Positions 1 to 8,292 are shown, counted from the first letter of the stretch. The stretch: 60,348 bases of DNA from Crocinitomicaceae bacterium (GCA_020436025.1 JAGQYP010000018.1:1-60348); one strand, 5' to 3'. A program made the numbers and translations. The notes: a model not told the origin generated them from the sequence alone.

Positions 1-23
1 GGAAAAACAAAAGCAAGCAAAAG

Positions 24-110
24 AGTGATTGTGAATTGAGTGTAGAACCTTTCGAATGTAGAGTTTTTCGAGTGTAGAATGTAGAATGCTTGGAACTTGG
101 AACCCTTCGG
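24..110. repeat. Degenerate GTGTAGAA / GAATGTAGA short repeats
   Basis: Several imperfect copies of GTGTAGAA and GAATGTAGA, mixed with TTCGA and GGAAC, lie between positions 38 and 105. No frame of useful length crosses them. This looks like non-coding intergenic repeat debris near the window edge. Function unknown. Confidence 0.45.
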
Positions 111-155
111 CTACCGCTCAGGGCATCGCTTAGAACCCATATAATACAGAAAAAG

Positions 156-184
156 AATCCTGGAGTCCGCTCCGGGATTTTTTT
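156..184 (+). terminator. Intrinsic terminator of a gene left of the window
   Basis: AATCCTGGAG pairs with CTCCGGGATT over 10 bp (one G-T pair) around a TCCG loop and is followed by seven T. On the plus strand it would end a transcript that starts left of the window. Confidence 0.8.
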
Positions 185-194
185 ATAAACACCA

Positions 195-312
195 AACCCA
201 ATTTTTAATTTTTAATTCTTAATTACTTCCCTATCGGTCAATGAGCTCTCTACAGTTCGGTTCTTAATTCTTAATTCCTAATTCTTAATTTTTCACTTTT
301 CATTTTTAATTC
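195..312. repeat. AT-rich TTCTTAATT-type degenerate repeat
   Basis: At least eight imperfect copies of TTCTTAATT, TTTTTAATT or TTCCTAATT occur in two clusters (about 198-225 and 265-312), split by a short unique stretch. No gene is visible. The region lies just past the 3' end of the minus-strand RNA methyltransferase. Likely slipped-strand intergenic sequence. Confidence 0.6.
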
Positions 313-314
313 CC

Positions 315-818
315 TCATCCTCTCCCTTTCACTCTATTCGAATACTCAAATTCAGGAAGATCGACTTCTAATTTTACGGCTCTGTCGTGTAAGATAATCG
401 ATCCAGCAACAGCAACATTTAGGGAATGTGTTCCTTGGAGTTTAACAAGATGATGGCATTTTTCTATGATGTGAACAGGCAAACCATTGTCTTCCGCTCC
501 CAGCAAATAAACAGCCCGAATAGGATGTTCAAAATCTTGGATATCGACCGACTCCTCTCCCATTTCTACTCCAATTAATTGAGAATCATAAGGAAGCGCT
601 TTGTATAATTCGTCAATCGTGTCGTAATGATACAACGGAATGTGTCGCCAAGTTTTTAAAACATCACTGGCTTGTCGTTTGTATTTCTTGTCAATCGTAA
701 AAATGAAACTGGCCCCTAAAATATAGGCAGAACGCCAAAGGGTTCCTATATTCTCTTCTCTCTTACTTTGGTAAACTCCGATTCCAAAAAATCCCTTTTG
801 TAAAATTTCTTTTGGCAT
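315..818 (-). CDS. SpoU/TrmH-family RNA 2'-O-methyltransferase
   Basis: A 167-residue SPOUT methyltransferase that would transfer a methyl group from SAM to a ribose 2'-OH in tRNA or rRNA. The three family motifs are in order: NIGTLWRSA near residue 25 (N-G-R), LLGAEDNGLP near 108, and SLNVAVAGSIILHD near the C-terminus, which forms the SAM-binding knot. I start at the ATG at 816-818. The frame stays open further upstream, but that would overlap the promoter and start of the divergent gene, and the extra residues are not SPOUT-like. It is a minimal catalytic domain without an extra RNA-binding domain. Target base unknown. Confidence 0.85.
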   Translation of the reverse strand: MPKEILQKGFFGIGVYQSKREENIGTLWRSAYILGASFIFTIDKKYKRQASDVLKTWRHIPLYHYDTIDELYKALPYDSQLIGVEMGEESVDIQDFEHPIRAVYLLGAEDNGLPVHIIEKCHHLVKLQGTHSLNVAVAGSIILHDRAVKLEVDLPEFEYSNRVKGRG

Positions 819-839
819 AAACTGATTTATGTACTTTTG
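811..839 (+). promoter_or_regulatory. Bacteroidota-type promoter of the O-methyltransferase
   Basis: TTTG at 811-814, a 17-base spacer and TACTTTTG at 832-839 match TTTG-N17-21-TAnnTTTG. A start near 845 rules out the in-frame TTG at 842 as translation start and supports the ATG at 866. Confidence 0.75.
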
Positions 840-865
840 CTTTGAAACTTCTAAAATACATCGAA

Positions 866-1504
866 ATGAATTTTCTGGATGAAGAAATTGATAAATATGT
901 TTGCGAACACACCGAAAATGAACCTCAAGAATTGTACGAACTAAACCGTGAAACACATTTAAATGTCTTAATTCCAAGAATGTTATCAGGTCATTTCCAA
1001 GGCCGATTCCTTTCGATGCTCAGTCATATGATCCAACCTAAAAATGTACTCGAAATCGGAACTTACACAGGTTATTCAGCTCTTTGTTTTGCCGAAGGAC
1101 TCCAAAAAGATGGAAAAATTATCACAATTGACAAAAACGACGAATTAGAAGAAATTATAGAAAAGTATATTTCAAAAACCAATAATCAAGAGCGTATTCA
1201 ATTTCTGAAGGGTGATGCAACGGACATCATCCCAAATCTAAATGAAGAATGGGATCTGGTATTCATTGATGCCGACAAAACCAACTACTCCAACTATTTC
1301 GACTTAGTAATCGACAAAATGCCTTCTGGTGGTTATATCATTGCTGATAATGTTCTTTGGTCTGGAAAAGTTGTTGATGCAATGGCAAACGATGCAGATA
1401 CAGCTGCTTTGAAAGAATTTAATCGAAAAGTTCATGAAGACTCTCGAGTACAAAATGTATTACTTCCTATTCGAGATGGATTGATGATCCTAAGAAAAAT
1501 CTGA
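866..1504 (+). CDS. Class I SAM-dependent O-methyltransferase (COMT-like)
   Basis: A 212-residue member of the catechol/caffeoyl-CoA O-methyltransferase family. The SAM-binding motif I is VLEIGTYTGYSA, followed by the acidic turn TIDKND. The metal/SAM loop is DLVFIDADKTNY, then ADNVLWSGKV, all typical of cation-dependent small-molecule O-methyltransferases. It has no signal peptide and should be cytosolic. Its own promoter lies at 811-839, divergent from the RNA methyltransferase. The start is the ATG at 866, because an earlier in-frame TTG falls inside the promoter. Substrate cannot be read from the sequence. Confidence 0.88.
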   Translation: MNFLDEEIDKYVCEHTENEPQELYELNRETHLNVLIPRMLSGHFQGRFLSMLSHMIQPKNVLEIGTYTGYSALCFAEGLQKDGKIITIDKNDELEEIIEKYISKTNNQERIQFLKGDATDIIPNLNEEWDLVFIDADKTNYSNYFDLVIDKMPSGGYIIADNVLWSGKVVDAMANDADTAALKEFNRKVHEDSRVQNVLLPIRDGLMILRKI

Positions 1505-1636
1505 CCTGTGGATTTGAAATTCCCCAAAGCTTCACGATGACTAGATTTCATCGTCCAAAACCTTTGTGAATCTTAGTGTTCAGTGACGACAGGAACGACT
1601 TTGCGCATCTTTGAGTAATAAAAAAAAGTGACAGTT
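1505..1636. other. Intergenic spacer with CTTTGTGAATCTT-like relic
   Basis: About 130 bp between two convergent genes. It contains CCTTTGTGAATCTTAGTG and CTTTGCGCATCTTTGAG, two related degenerate stretches. No open frame, no clear terminator. Confidence 0.35.
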
Positions 1637-2287
1637 CTAAATCTCCTTCAGATTCTTAATAGTTGCAATCGGATCATCTGACTTAAACACAAAACTTCCA
1701 GCGACCAAGACATCTGCACCAGCTGCAATCAATTTTGGTGCGTTTTCAGCATTCACTCCTCCATCCACTTCAATAAGAGCTTTTGAACCTGTTTTCTGAA
1801 TCAACTCTTTGGTTTGCTTAATCTTTTTATAAGCTCCTTCAATGAATTTCTGACCTCCAAATCCTGGATTCACAGACATGATCAGCACCAAATCCAAATC
1901 TTGAATAATATCTTCTAAAACTGATACGGGTGTTCCTGGATTTAAAGAAACTCCAGCCAGCATCCCTTCTGCCTGAATGGCTTGAATAGTTCTGTGAATA
2001 TGAGTACATGCCTCCCAATGCACAGTTAAAACATGAGCACCAGCTTTTTTAAAATCTGCTATGTAAGGATCCGCATCTTTGATCATTAAATGGACATCTA
2101 ATGGTTTAGTCGCATGTTTGTGAAAAGCCTCCATTACAGGCAAACCAAAGGAAATATTGGGCACAAAAACACCGTCCATGATGTCGATATGAAACCAATC
2201 TGCTTCACTTTTATTTAACATTTCAGACTCAGACTGAATATTGGCAAAATCACATGCCAGAACTGATGGGGCAATTTTATGACTCAT
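1637..2287 (-). CDS. rpe: Ribulose-phosphate 3-epimerase
   Basis: A 216-residue TIM-barrel enzyme interconverting ribulose 5-phosphate and xylulose 5-phosphate in the pentose phosphate pathway. Visible motifs are IAPSVLACDFANIQ at the N-terminus, HIDIMDGVFVPNISFG (metal His/Asp), LDVHLMI, VNPGFGGQKF and IEVDGGVN, followed by the phosphate-binding end GADVLVAGSFVF. Length is normal for the family. It is the last gene of a minus-strand operon beginning with pcm at 5455; the upstream gene ends 2 bases before its ATG, so it is probably cotranscribed with genes unrelated to sugar metabolism. Confidence 0.97.
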   Translation of the reverse strand: MSHKIAPSVLACDFANIQSESEMLNKSEADWFHIDIMDGVFVPNISFGLPVMEAFHKHATKPLDVHLMIKDADPYIADFKKAGAHVLTVHWEACTHIHRTIQAIQAEGMLAGVSLNPGTPVSVLEDIIQDLDLVLIMSVNPGFGGQKFIEGAYKKIKQTKELIQKTGSKALIEVDGGVNAENAPKLIAAGADVLVAGSFVFKSDDPIATIKNLKEI

Positions 2288-2289
2288 AA

Positions 2290-2766
2290 TTAATTAGAAT
2301 AATTTTCAAATTTTTCTTCTTCCTTATATCGGTTTTTCCCAGCAAACACTGTAAATAATAGGTATCCAACAAACAATAAAGTGGGAATAAGACCTCCACC
2401 TCCATTAAGAATTGAAAACCCCATGTACAATACGATTAGAACATTAAATAATAGGTAGACTATCCAACCCGCTTTAGCTGTATTTTTCTTTAGCATGAGG
2501 ATTCCTCCAACAATACTTCCAGCCAGAACAGCAATAATAATACTCGCTCCAACTCTAATAAATAGAATCAACTCTTCTAATGTGTATTCTTTTGGAAGTT
2601 CTTCTAATCTTTCCTCTGGTAAATCTCTTAAAGCTCCAATAAAAAGAGCTAGCAATAACATCAGGAATATGATAATCGAGCTGGTTACGATTGATCCAAT
2701 TATGATATTCTTCAGTTTTTTGTTATCCCACTCCTTTTCGCTAATTGCTCCTTCATCTAATTCCAT
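2290..2766 (-). CDS. Hypothetical four-helix membrane protein
   Basis: 158 residues, family not recognised. It has a short acidic cytosolic start, then four predicted membrane segments (about residues 20-46, 68-92, 98-120 and 125-143) and a charged C-terminal tail. Between helices 1 and 2 is an acidic loop with LPEERLEELPKEY. It ends 2 bases before rpe and follows another four-helix protein of similar size and topology. The two may be diverged paralogues, though identity is low by eye. The operon context suggests it works with the HipA-like and DUF3037-like genes, but this is only inference. Confidence 0.7.
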   Translation of the reverse strand: MELDEGAISEKEWDNKKLKNIIIGSIVTSSIIIFLMLLLALFIGALRDLPEERLEELPKEYTLEELILFIRVGASIIIAVLAGSIVGGILMLKKNTAKAGWIVYLLFNVLIVLYMGFSILNGGGGLIPTLLFVGYLLFTVFAGKNRYKEEEKFENYSN

Positions 2767-2796
2767 AATAATCTATTTTCTGATTCAAAATTAATA

Positions 2797-3261
2797 TTAT
2801 TCTCTGTAGGGCTCTATCTCCTTTTTGAATTTTATTCTTCTCAGCCCATAATACCCTATTAAAACGCTGAAAGACAGGAAATACAAGAGAAATAACAAAG
2901 CGAATATTTCAAAATCCTGGACAACCCACAATCCAAAAAATCCTGCAAAAATCAAGTTGGTTAGCACGTAACCAACAAAACCTATGATTTCTCCCTTCGA
3001 AAACCAGATCAATCCCCCAACATTCACCACAATTAAGGCCAACACTGTGATTAAAAAGCTCTTCAGATCTCCAAAGGTTCCTGTCAAATTACTCTCCTCT
3101 AAAAATTGATCATCAAAGAAAAACATGGTAAACAAACCCATTAACATGGTGAAAGCCAATAACCCCATCACTACCATGGCTATGGACCGAATAAAGCTGA
3201 ATGTCAACTCATTTTGTTTGTTTCTTTCTGCCAAAATTTCAAACTTCTCTTTCTTATCCAT
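2797..3261 (-). CDS. Hypothetical four-helix membrane protein
   Basis: 154 residues, no recognised family. A lysine/glutamate-rich cytosolic start (about 20 residues) is followed by four hydrophobic segments near residues 25-50, 67-87, 91-112 and 117-140 and a basic tail YGLRRIKFKKE, fitting N-in/C-in topology. It follows the DUF3037-like gene directly: its ATG is at 3261 and the upstream stop is at 3262-3264. Tight packing implies cotranscription and probably translational coupling. Confidence 0.7.
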   Translation of the reverse strand: MDKKEKFEILAERNKQNELTFSFIRSIAMVVMGLLAFTMLMGLFTMFFFDDQFLEESNLTGTFGDLKSFLITVLALIVVNVGGLIWFSKGEIIGFVGYVLTNLIFAGFFGLWVVQDFEIFALLFLLYFLSFSVLIGYYGLRRIKFKKEIEPYRE

Positions 3262-4113
3262 TTATTGAAATATTTCTACAACCTGATTACTTTCATTTAA
3301 ACTTAATGCACTTACAACTTTCTGAAAATCTGAGAGTTTGACAAACTTAAATGCCGTATTCGTATTAGCGTCTAATTTAGCTATTAAATCTTTTGCAAAC
3401 GGACTTCTTGGAGATTCAACAACTAAAAAATGATCTCCTTTCCCCATCTCTCTAGCATTCGCGTATTCTTCCAAACCTCTCACAAGCCTACTGAATTCGA
3501 AAATATTCTTTTCTACTGTCCGTGGAGCTGAATGCAAATCCAATCCATGAAAAGTAACAAATCGATTCCCATACACCCCAATTAAGTCGATTTGATGAGG
3601 AAAGAAAATGGTCTGTATTTGGTCCGGACTTAATGTTAATTTTCTTCTTAAATTATGCTCTGTAAGTTTTTGATTATTAATCCATTTAGATCTAAATCCT
3701 GGTTCTTTTTTATCTTCTTGAAATGATTGGTATTTTTCATTGAATATCACCTTCACTAACTTATTGATTTCTATCTTTCCTTGTTCTACTATTTCTGAAG
3801 GATTGGAATATACAAGCAGGTTTTTCTTAAAGATTGAAGTTTTCTGAAGGATCTCATACGAATATGGATGATCAAAAAGTGGTAAAGATTCAGGCATTCG
3901 GGATAAATCCTCAATTTCTCCGTGAATAAGCATCATACTGTTCTTCAAACTCTCAAACTGACTAACTTTCAATGATTTTTTGGCCAAACGCATTCGAACT
4001 TCAGAAAGAAAGAAATAAGGAGTGTTTTGGATTCCTGCAATCATTCCTACAAGGATTAACTCATCAGTCAGAACGTTTGGTTTTACATAAATCAGCGAAT
4101 AAAATTGCTTCAT
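3262..4113 (-). CDS. DUF3037-like protein of a HipA-like kinase pair
   Basis: 283 residues, no signal peptide. The N-terminus FYSLIYVKPNVLTDE followed by LILVGMIAG resembles the start of DUF3037 proteins (a YxLVRY-like strand, then a strand with a glycine). That family is commonly encoded next to a HipA-like kinase, which matches the overlapping upstream gene here. The remainder (about residues 60-283) is mixed alpha/beta with no motif I recognise. It overlaps the upstream gene by 4 bases, indicating translational coupling. The family call is from memory of sequence style and context; a profile search is needed. Confidence 0.5.
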   Translation of the reverse strand: MKQFYSLIYVKPNVLTDELILVGMIAGIQNTPYFFLSEVRMRLAKKSLKVSQFESLKNSMMLIHGEIEDLSRMPESLPLFDHPYSYEILQKTSIFKKNLLVYSNPSEIVEQGKIEINKLVKVIFNEKYQSFQEDKKEPGFRSKWINNQKLTEHNLRRKLTLSPDQIQTIFFPHQIDLIGVYGNRFVTFHGLDLHSAPRTVEKNIFEFSRLVRGLEEYANAREMGKGDHFLVVESPRSPFAKDLIAKLDANTNTAFKFVKLSDFQKVVSALSLNESNQVVEIFQ

Positions 4114-4811
4114 CGTTTCAATAAGTATATGTTTTTAAGTAGCTGATTTCGAATCTCATCATTTCTACTCTCATTATTAATAAACCCCAAATAAAGCTCC
4201 TTGTATTTAGATTCCTTTAAATATGCTGACAGCAGTAGAATTTTCTCCTCAATTAATTCATCTTGTAGCGAGAAATAATTATCAATTTCCTGAACTATTT
4301 CTTCGAGTGAAAAATGAGCTAAAATATTCTTAAAAAACAAGGCTTTCTGTATCGAATCTCCTTTTGAAAATCCTGCATCCAATATTTGATAAAAATCCTT
4401 GGAAATTATTTCAGACTTCTTCCCTCGAATCAAAGCAAGATTGTAGCCCAATTCATAATCTCTTCTTACCATGAATTGCTCATCAAACAAAGCTAATCGG
4501 AGAATCCGAATTGGATTTTTCAGCATACCAACCCTTCTCTTGGAATTGAAACTGAAATTTTGGGTTTGATCAAACTCCTCCCACTCTGAAAAGGTTTGCT
4601 GACAATAAATTACAATTCCGTCTTTATTTACTTTTCGAATTTCTGGCGTGGCGATACCGAAATGCTTGCAAAGGATATACGCGTAACAGGCTTTGTAAAA
4701 GGAATTATCCAAACCTGTCTCAAAATAAACCGCATCATCATCGCCTAAAAAAACTTTTCTTGTCTCTTTTAATCTGTTGGCGTAAAGAACGGGTTTGACG
4801 GTTGGAATCAT
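4110..4811 (-). CDS. HipA-like kinase-fold protein (putative)
   Basis: 233 residues. The early part contains NSFYKACYAYILCKHFGIATPEI (residues 36-58), like the helix in HipA-like proteins that reads as 'cell, lineage, ageing small-lobe, glycine-pro-glu'. Later come RRDYELGYNLAL (D118 and N124) and DAGF (145-148), which are spaced like the catalytic Asp/Asn and the metal-binding DxG of HipA-type kinases. It overlaps pcm by 4 bases and the DUF3037-like gene by 4 bases. There is no HipB-like DNA-binding partner, so this is not a classic HipBA toxin-antitoxin. Assignment is moderate: the fold is inferred from a few motifs, and activity is unproven. Confidence 0.45.
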   Translation of the reverse strand: MIPTVKPVLYANRLKETRKVFLGDDDAVYFETGLDNSFYKACYAYILCKHFGIATPEIRKVNKDGIVIYCQQTFSEWEEFDQTQNFSFNSKRRVGMLKNPIRILRLALFDEQFMVRRDYELGYNLALIRGKKSEIISKDFYQILDAGFSKGDSIQKALFFKNILAHFSLEEIVQEIDNYFSLQDELIEEKILLLSAYLKESKYKELYLGFINNESRNDEIRNQLLKNIYLLKR

Positions 4812-5455
4812 TTAGCTTTATCCTTGAGCATGGGTACAAATCTGAAATCTCCTTTCTCTTCTCGATGAACATTTCCTTCCAGATCTTTCGTTATCAATAT
4901 CATTTTTTGCACCTCTCCTTCTCCAACAGGAATAATCAATCGTCCTCCAGGTTTAAGTTGATCGAGCAATGTATCGGGTACAAATGGAGCTCCACAGGTT
5001 ACTATAATTTTATCGTAAGGGGCATACATCTCGTTCCCTTTGAATCCATCCCCATAACTCAATTTTGGATTATAGCCCAACTGATCAATAATTACCTTTG
5101 CTTTAAGAAACAATTCCCTCTGCCTTTCAATACTAACTAGTTTTGCCCCCATCGCTAATAAAACAGAAGCCTGATAACCGGATCCAGTGCCGATTTCCAG
5201 AATTTTATCTCCTTTCTTCACTTGCAGTTCTTGGGTTTGAAATGCAACTGTATAAGGCTGTGAAATGGTTTGACCTGCGCCAATCTGAAAAGCAATATCC
5301 TGATAGGCTTGCTCAGTAAAGGCAGGATCTAAAAAGGCATGCCTAGGAATCTTATTGATTGCTTCCAAAACTGCTTCGTCATGAATGCCTTTTTCTCTTA
5401 GCAATTCAACTAATTGGTTTCTCAACCCTTTATGTCTGTAACTATCTGCCAACAT
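4808..5455 (-). CDS. pcm: Protein-L-isoaspartate O-methyltransferase
   Basis: 215 residues. It methylates the carboxylate of L-isoaspartyl residues so that damaged proteins can be repaired. Family signatures are IPRHAFLDPAF, IGAGQTISQPYTVAFQTQ, the SAM motif ILEIGTGSGYQASVL, and DKIIVTCGAP, with the C-terminal GGRLIIPVGEG. Length and start are standard. It is first in the six-gene minus-strand operon reaching rpe at 1637, overlapping the next gene by 4 bases. I find no perfect -7 box just upstream of 5455. Confidence 0.95.
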   Translation of the reverse strand: MLADSYRHKGLRNQLVELLREKGIHDEAVLEAINKIPRHAFLDPAFTEQAYQDIAFQIGAGQTISQPYTVAFQTQELQVKKGDKILEIGTGSGYQASVLLAMGAKLVSIERQRELFLKAKVIIDQLGYNPKLSYGDGFKGNEMYAPYDKIIVTCGAPFVPDTLLDQLKPGGRLIIPVGEGEVQKMILITKDLEGNVHREEKGDFRFVPMLKDKAK

Positions 5456-5556
5456 GGGAGGTTGAAATTAACGATTCCCTGTAATCAGTGATGAATTCAT
5501 TTCAAATAAAAATTAACAATTGATTCTGAATAGCAACTTAAACGATTGATTCTAAA

Positions 5557-6603
5557 TCAAGAAAGCCCAACTAAAAATTGCATCACATCCACTCCGTCTG
5601 CATAATCCGTCAGAGAAGGCTTCTGTCCTTGACCAAATGGGATACGATCTCTAGCAATAACTGCTTGAATTTTATCCTCATACTTCAATTCGAACTCCTT
5701 AACCTCCTCTAAACTATGATACCTTTCGTAATAAAGCATCCCCAATGGAGAAAACAATTCATCGGATTCTTTCAACAAAACAAATCCATTATCAAGCATT
5801 TCGTCCTGATTCATTAAATGAATGGCTCTGTTGTAATCATAATTGTTCGCATACTTATTATGGTTGATCACATCCTGCTTGTGGAAAATAGCTTGAAACA
5901 AACGGTCTAACTCAAAATTCTCAGGAATAAAGCATTTGGAAACATTACGACATCCAAGCCCAAAGAAGTCAAAAATATCATCTGCCAATAGATTCAACTC
6001 TTCGTCGCTTGCATCTTCCGGAATTATAGCAATGGAAGTGCGGTTTTTTCTGATGATATTTGGATAACTCCCAAAATATTCCTTAAAGTATCTTGCCGTA
6101 TTATCTGAACCTGTTGCAATCACAGCATCAAACCCTTCTATTTTTTGATCTGTTAATTGAATCCAATTTTTGTAGTTTTCATCCAGTTGATAAAATAATT
6201 TCAAAATAGCCGGAAGCAACTTATTGTCTTCTGAAGACATTTTGACCAAAGGCTTGTTTCCTGATATAAGTACACTCAAAAAATCATGAAATCCCACTAA
6301 AGGGATATTACTAGCCATGATTATCGCAATTGTTTTTGGCTTTCCTTGTTGAATCGGATAGCTTGCCACCCAAGATTCAAGTTCCCCTTTTTCCAACATT
6401 AAAGCAATTCCTTCTAGAGCCTTCCTTACCATTTCAGGAGTAAACCATCCGTTGTGAATATGAACTCTTTCAATGAGTTCCTCAACCTCTTGAAGTTCAG
6501 ACGCTGTAAATTCTTTTGGCGCATCTTTTTCAATACCAGACAAATACTTGATTGCCTTCCCTAACACACTTAAATCTGCAATGATCTTCTCTGAACTTTT
6601 CAT
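5557..6603 (-). CDS. LuxC-like acyl-CoA reductase
   Basis: 348 residues of the aldehyde-dehydrogenase-like LuxC / acyl-CoA reductase family, which reduces fatty acyl-CoA (or acyl-ACP) to aldehyde with NADPH. The likely catalytic cysteine is C218 in [13 protein letters not shown]. Earlier motifs include [16 protein letters not shown] (cofactor fold) and [13 protein letters not shown]. The neighbour across the divergent promoter is a dicluster ferredoxin, an arrangement I know from other Flavobacteriia, suggesting a linked redox function. Its -7 box TATTTTTG (6623-6630 on the minus strand) directly abuts that of the ferredoxin gene. Confidence 0.85.
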   Translation of the reverse strand: MKSSEKIIADLSVLGKAIKYLSGIEKDAPKEFTASELQEVEELIERVHIHNGWFTPEMVRKALEGIALMLEKGELESWVASYPIQQGKPKTIAIIMASNIPLVGFHDFLSVLISGNKPLVKMSSEDNKLLPAILKLFYQLDENYKNWIQLTDQKIEGFDAVIATGSDNTARYFKEYFGSYPNIIRKNRTSIAIIPEDASDEELNLLADDIFDFFGLGCRNVSKCFIPENFELDRLFQAIFHKQDVINHNKYANNYDYNRAIHLMNQDEMLDNGFVLLKESDELFSPLGMLYYERYHSLEEVKEFELKYEDKIQAVIARDRIPFGQGQKPSLTDYADGVDVMQFLVGLS

Positions 6604-6614
6604 CCTCTTTTATG

Positions 6615-6652
6615 TATATTTGCAAAAATAAAACAATACATACAATGGCAAT
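6615..6652. promoter_or_regulatory. Abutting divergent -7 boxes (acyl-CoA reductase / ferredoxin)
   Basis: Plus strand: TATATTTG at 6615-6622 for the ferredoxin gene. Minus strand: TATTTTTG, seen on the plus strand as CAAAAATA at 6623-6630, for the acyl-CoA reductase, with an ATTG -33 element reading as CAAT at 6649-6652. The two boxes touch and form a near-palindrome. The two promoters cannot be occupied at the same time. Confidence 0.7.
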
Positions 6653-6992
6653 TAAAATTACAGATGAATGTATCAACTGCGGAGCTTGTGAACCAGAATG
6701 TCCTAATAATGCGATTTATGAAGGTGGAGCGGAATGGCGATTTTCAGATGGTACTTCCCTTACAGGTATGATTACTACTCCAAAAGGTTCAAATGTTGAT
6801 GCTGATCAAGAAAACGAACCAGTAGATATGGACGTTTATTTTATTGTTACTGATAAATGTACAGAGTGTGTTGGCTTCCATGAAGAACCACAATGTGCAG
6901 CTGTATGCCCTGTAGATTGCTGTATCCCGGATGAAGATCATGTCGAGTCTGAAGGGGATCTTCTAAAGAAAAAAGACTTTATGCACCTCTAA
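6645..6992 (+). CDS. 2x[4Fe-4S] dicluster ferredoxin
   Basis: 115 residues, a small cytosolic electron carrier. Cluster 1 ligands are C9, C12, C15 and C19 ([14 protein letters not shown]). Cluster 2 ligands are C72, C75, C84 and C88, with an eight-residue insertion between the second and third cysteine ([18 protein letters not shown]), as in Allochromatium-type 2[4Fe-4S] ferredoxins. An acidic insertion around residues 40-65 separates the two halves. I use the ATG at 6645; an upstream in-frame ATG at 6612 sits on the promoter. It is divergent from the acyl-CoA reductase. Confidence 0.92.
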   Translation: MAIKITDECINCGACEPECPNNAIYEGGAEWRFSDGTSLTGMITTPKGSNVDADQENEPVDMDVYFIVTDKCTECVGFHEEPQCAAVCPVDCCIPDEDHVESEGDLLKKKDFMHL

Positions 6993-7027
6993 TTTAGACG
7001 GCACAAGACTTCCTGATTTTCAAATAT

Positions 7028-7058
7028 TTTGCATTTAACGTTTGGTTAATTATATTTG
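7028..7058 (+). promoter_or_regulatory. Promoter of the secreted protein gene at 7110
   Basis: TTTG at 7028-7031, a 19-base spacer and TATATTTG at 7051-7058, a full match to the Bacteroidota consensus. It places transcription start near 7064 and excludes the in-frame start candidate at 7056. Confidence 0.8.
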
Positions 7059-7109
7059 TTAGTTGAATTTATTCGTAACAAATCAGATTGGATTGCGTTA
7101 CATAGAGTA

Positions 7110-8162
7110 ATGAAGAGAACATTGACCATATTATTTTCAGTTGCATTACTGACTTCTTTCGGCCAGAACAAGTTGGCTATGAATGATCTTGAGAAAGAAC
7201 TTGAGAAGAAGTTTAAGCAATTAAGAAAAGAAAAAGATGACCAGGAAAAAGAATATTTCTCTGGACAAATTTCTGATCTTCTAAGAAATAATCTGGACCA
7301 ATATACTGCTCTGGATTACGATTTCTCAAAATTAAGTACAGTTTCCACTATCAAATCGCCCGATGGTGATTTCAGATTGATTAACTGGAATATTGAGATG
7401 AGCGATCTTAGCCACAAGTACTTCTGCTTCATGGTTAAGAAGAAAAACGTAAACAGTGTAGAAGTAATCGAATTCAGTGACCGCTCAATGGAAGTTTTTG
7501 AAGAACATACTCAAAAAACATTCACAAACACAAATTGGTTTGGTTGTCTTTACTACAAAATTATTCCAGTAAAGAAAGGTGCTAAAACTATTTACACCAT
7601 GTTGGCTTACGACGGAAACAACGATCGTTCAAACATTAAGTTTGTTGAAGGAATGATGTTTGCAGGAAAAAGAGTCAAATTAGGTGTGCCCATCATTCAA
7701 ACAAATGAAGGGCTTCTTAAAAGATACTTCTTGGAGCATTCTGAAAAAACAATTATTTCTTTAAATCATGATCCTAAAAGAAACATGATTGTCATGGATC
7801 ACTTGGTACCAGAAAATGAGAAACTTGAGGGCATGTATGAATTTTATGTTCCTTGCTTTTCTTATGATGGACTTCGATTCGATAATGGAAAATGGGTTTT
7901 GGAAGAAGATGTAGTTGCCGTAAACAAACCTCAAGAGAAAAACCTAAAAGTGCAAGTTGGTGAGAATAAATTTGTTTCCATGAAGAACAAATGGGTAGAC
8001 CCAACGAATAATGGTACTACTGGAACACATACGGCTGTGACTCCAGAAGACATCGAGAAACAAAACAAGAAAAAGGATGCTGATAAAGATCGTAAACTCA
8101 AGTACAAAAAAGCTAAGTATTTGAATAACAGAAATCAGCGATCAATCATCTACGAAAAGTAA
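7110..8162 (+). CDS. Hypothetical secreted protein
   Basis: 350 residues. The ATG at 7110 gives a clear signal peptide (MKRTLTILFSVALLTSFGQ) with cleavage probably after SFG or near QNK. An Arg/Lys/Glu-rich helix follows (about residues 24-55). The middle is beta-rich, and the C-terminus (about 305-350) is very basic, with KKKDADKDRKLKYKKAKY. No family recognised. It has no lipobox and no T9SS C-terminal domain. It stands alone with its own promoter, so the context gives little away. Confidence 0.75.
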   Translation: MKRTLTILFSVALLTSFGQNKLAMNDLEKELEKKFKQLRKEKDDQEKEYFSGQISDLLRNNLDQYTALDYDFSKLSTVSTIKSPDGDFRLINWNIEMSDLSHKYFCFMVKKKNVNSVEVIEFSDRSMEVFEEHTQKTFTNTNWFGCLYYKIIPVKKGAKTIYTMLAYDGNNDRSNIKFVEGMMFAGKRVKLGVPIIQTNEGLLKRYFLEHSEKTIISLNHDPKRNMIVMDHLVPENEKLEGMYEFYVPCFSYDGLRFDNGKWVLEEDVVAVNKPQEKNLKVQVGENKFVSMKNKWVDPTNNGTTGTHTAVTPEDIEKQNKKKDADKDRKLKYKKAKYLNNRNQRSIIYEK

Positions 8163-8234
8163 TTTTCTCCCCCTACCCTTTTTCGCTTTAACGATTCAAA
8201 TCAAGAATTCATCTAAAAATAACATTAGTTTATC

Positions 8235-8264
8235 CTTGTTATCTGCCAAAAAATTCTATATTTG
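8235..8264 (+). promoter_or_regulatory. Promoter of the DUF3276 gene
   Basis: CTTG at 8235-8238, an 18-base spacer and TATATTTG at 8257-8264. Transcription should begin near 8270, about 23 bases before the ATG at 8293. Confidence 0.7.
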
Positions 8265-8292
8265 TTTGGAACGGACTTAAAAAAGATGGACT

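Noticed and set aside
4110..4811. Classic HipBA toxin-antitoxin
   Set aside because: No HipB-like helix-turn-helix gene is beside it; the neighbour is a DUF3037-like protein.
6612..6644. Longer N-terminus for the ferredoxin (ATG at 6612)
   Set aside because: That start lies on the -7 box, and the extra residues are not ferredoxin-like.
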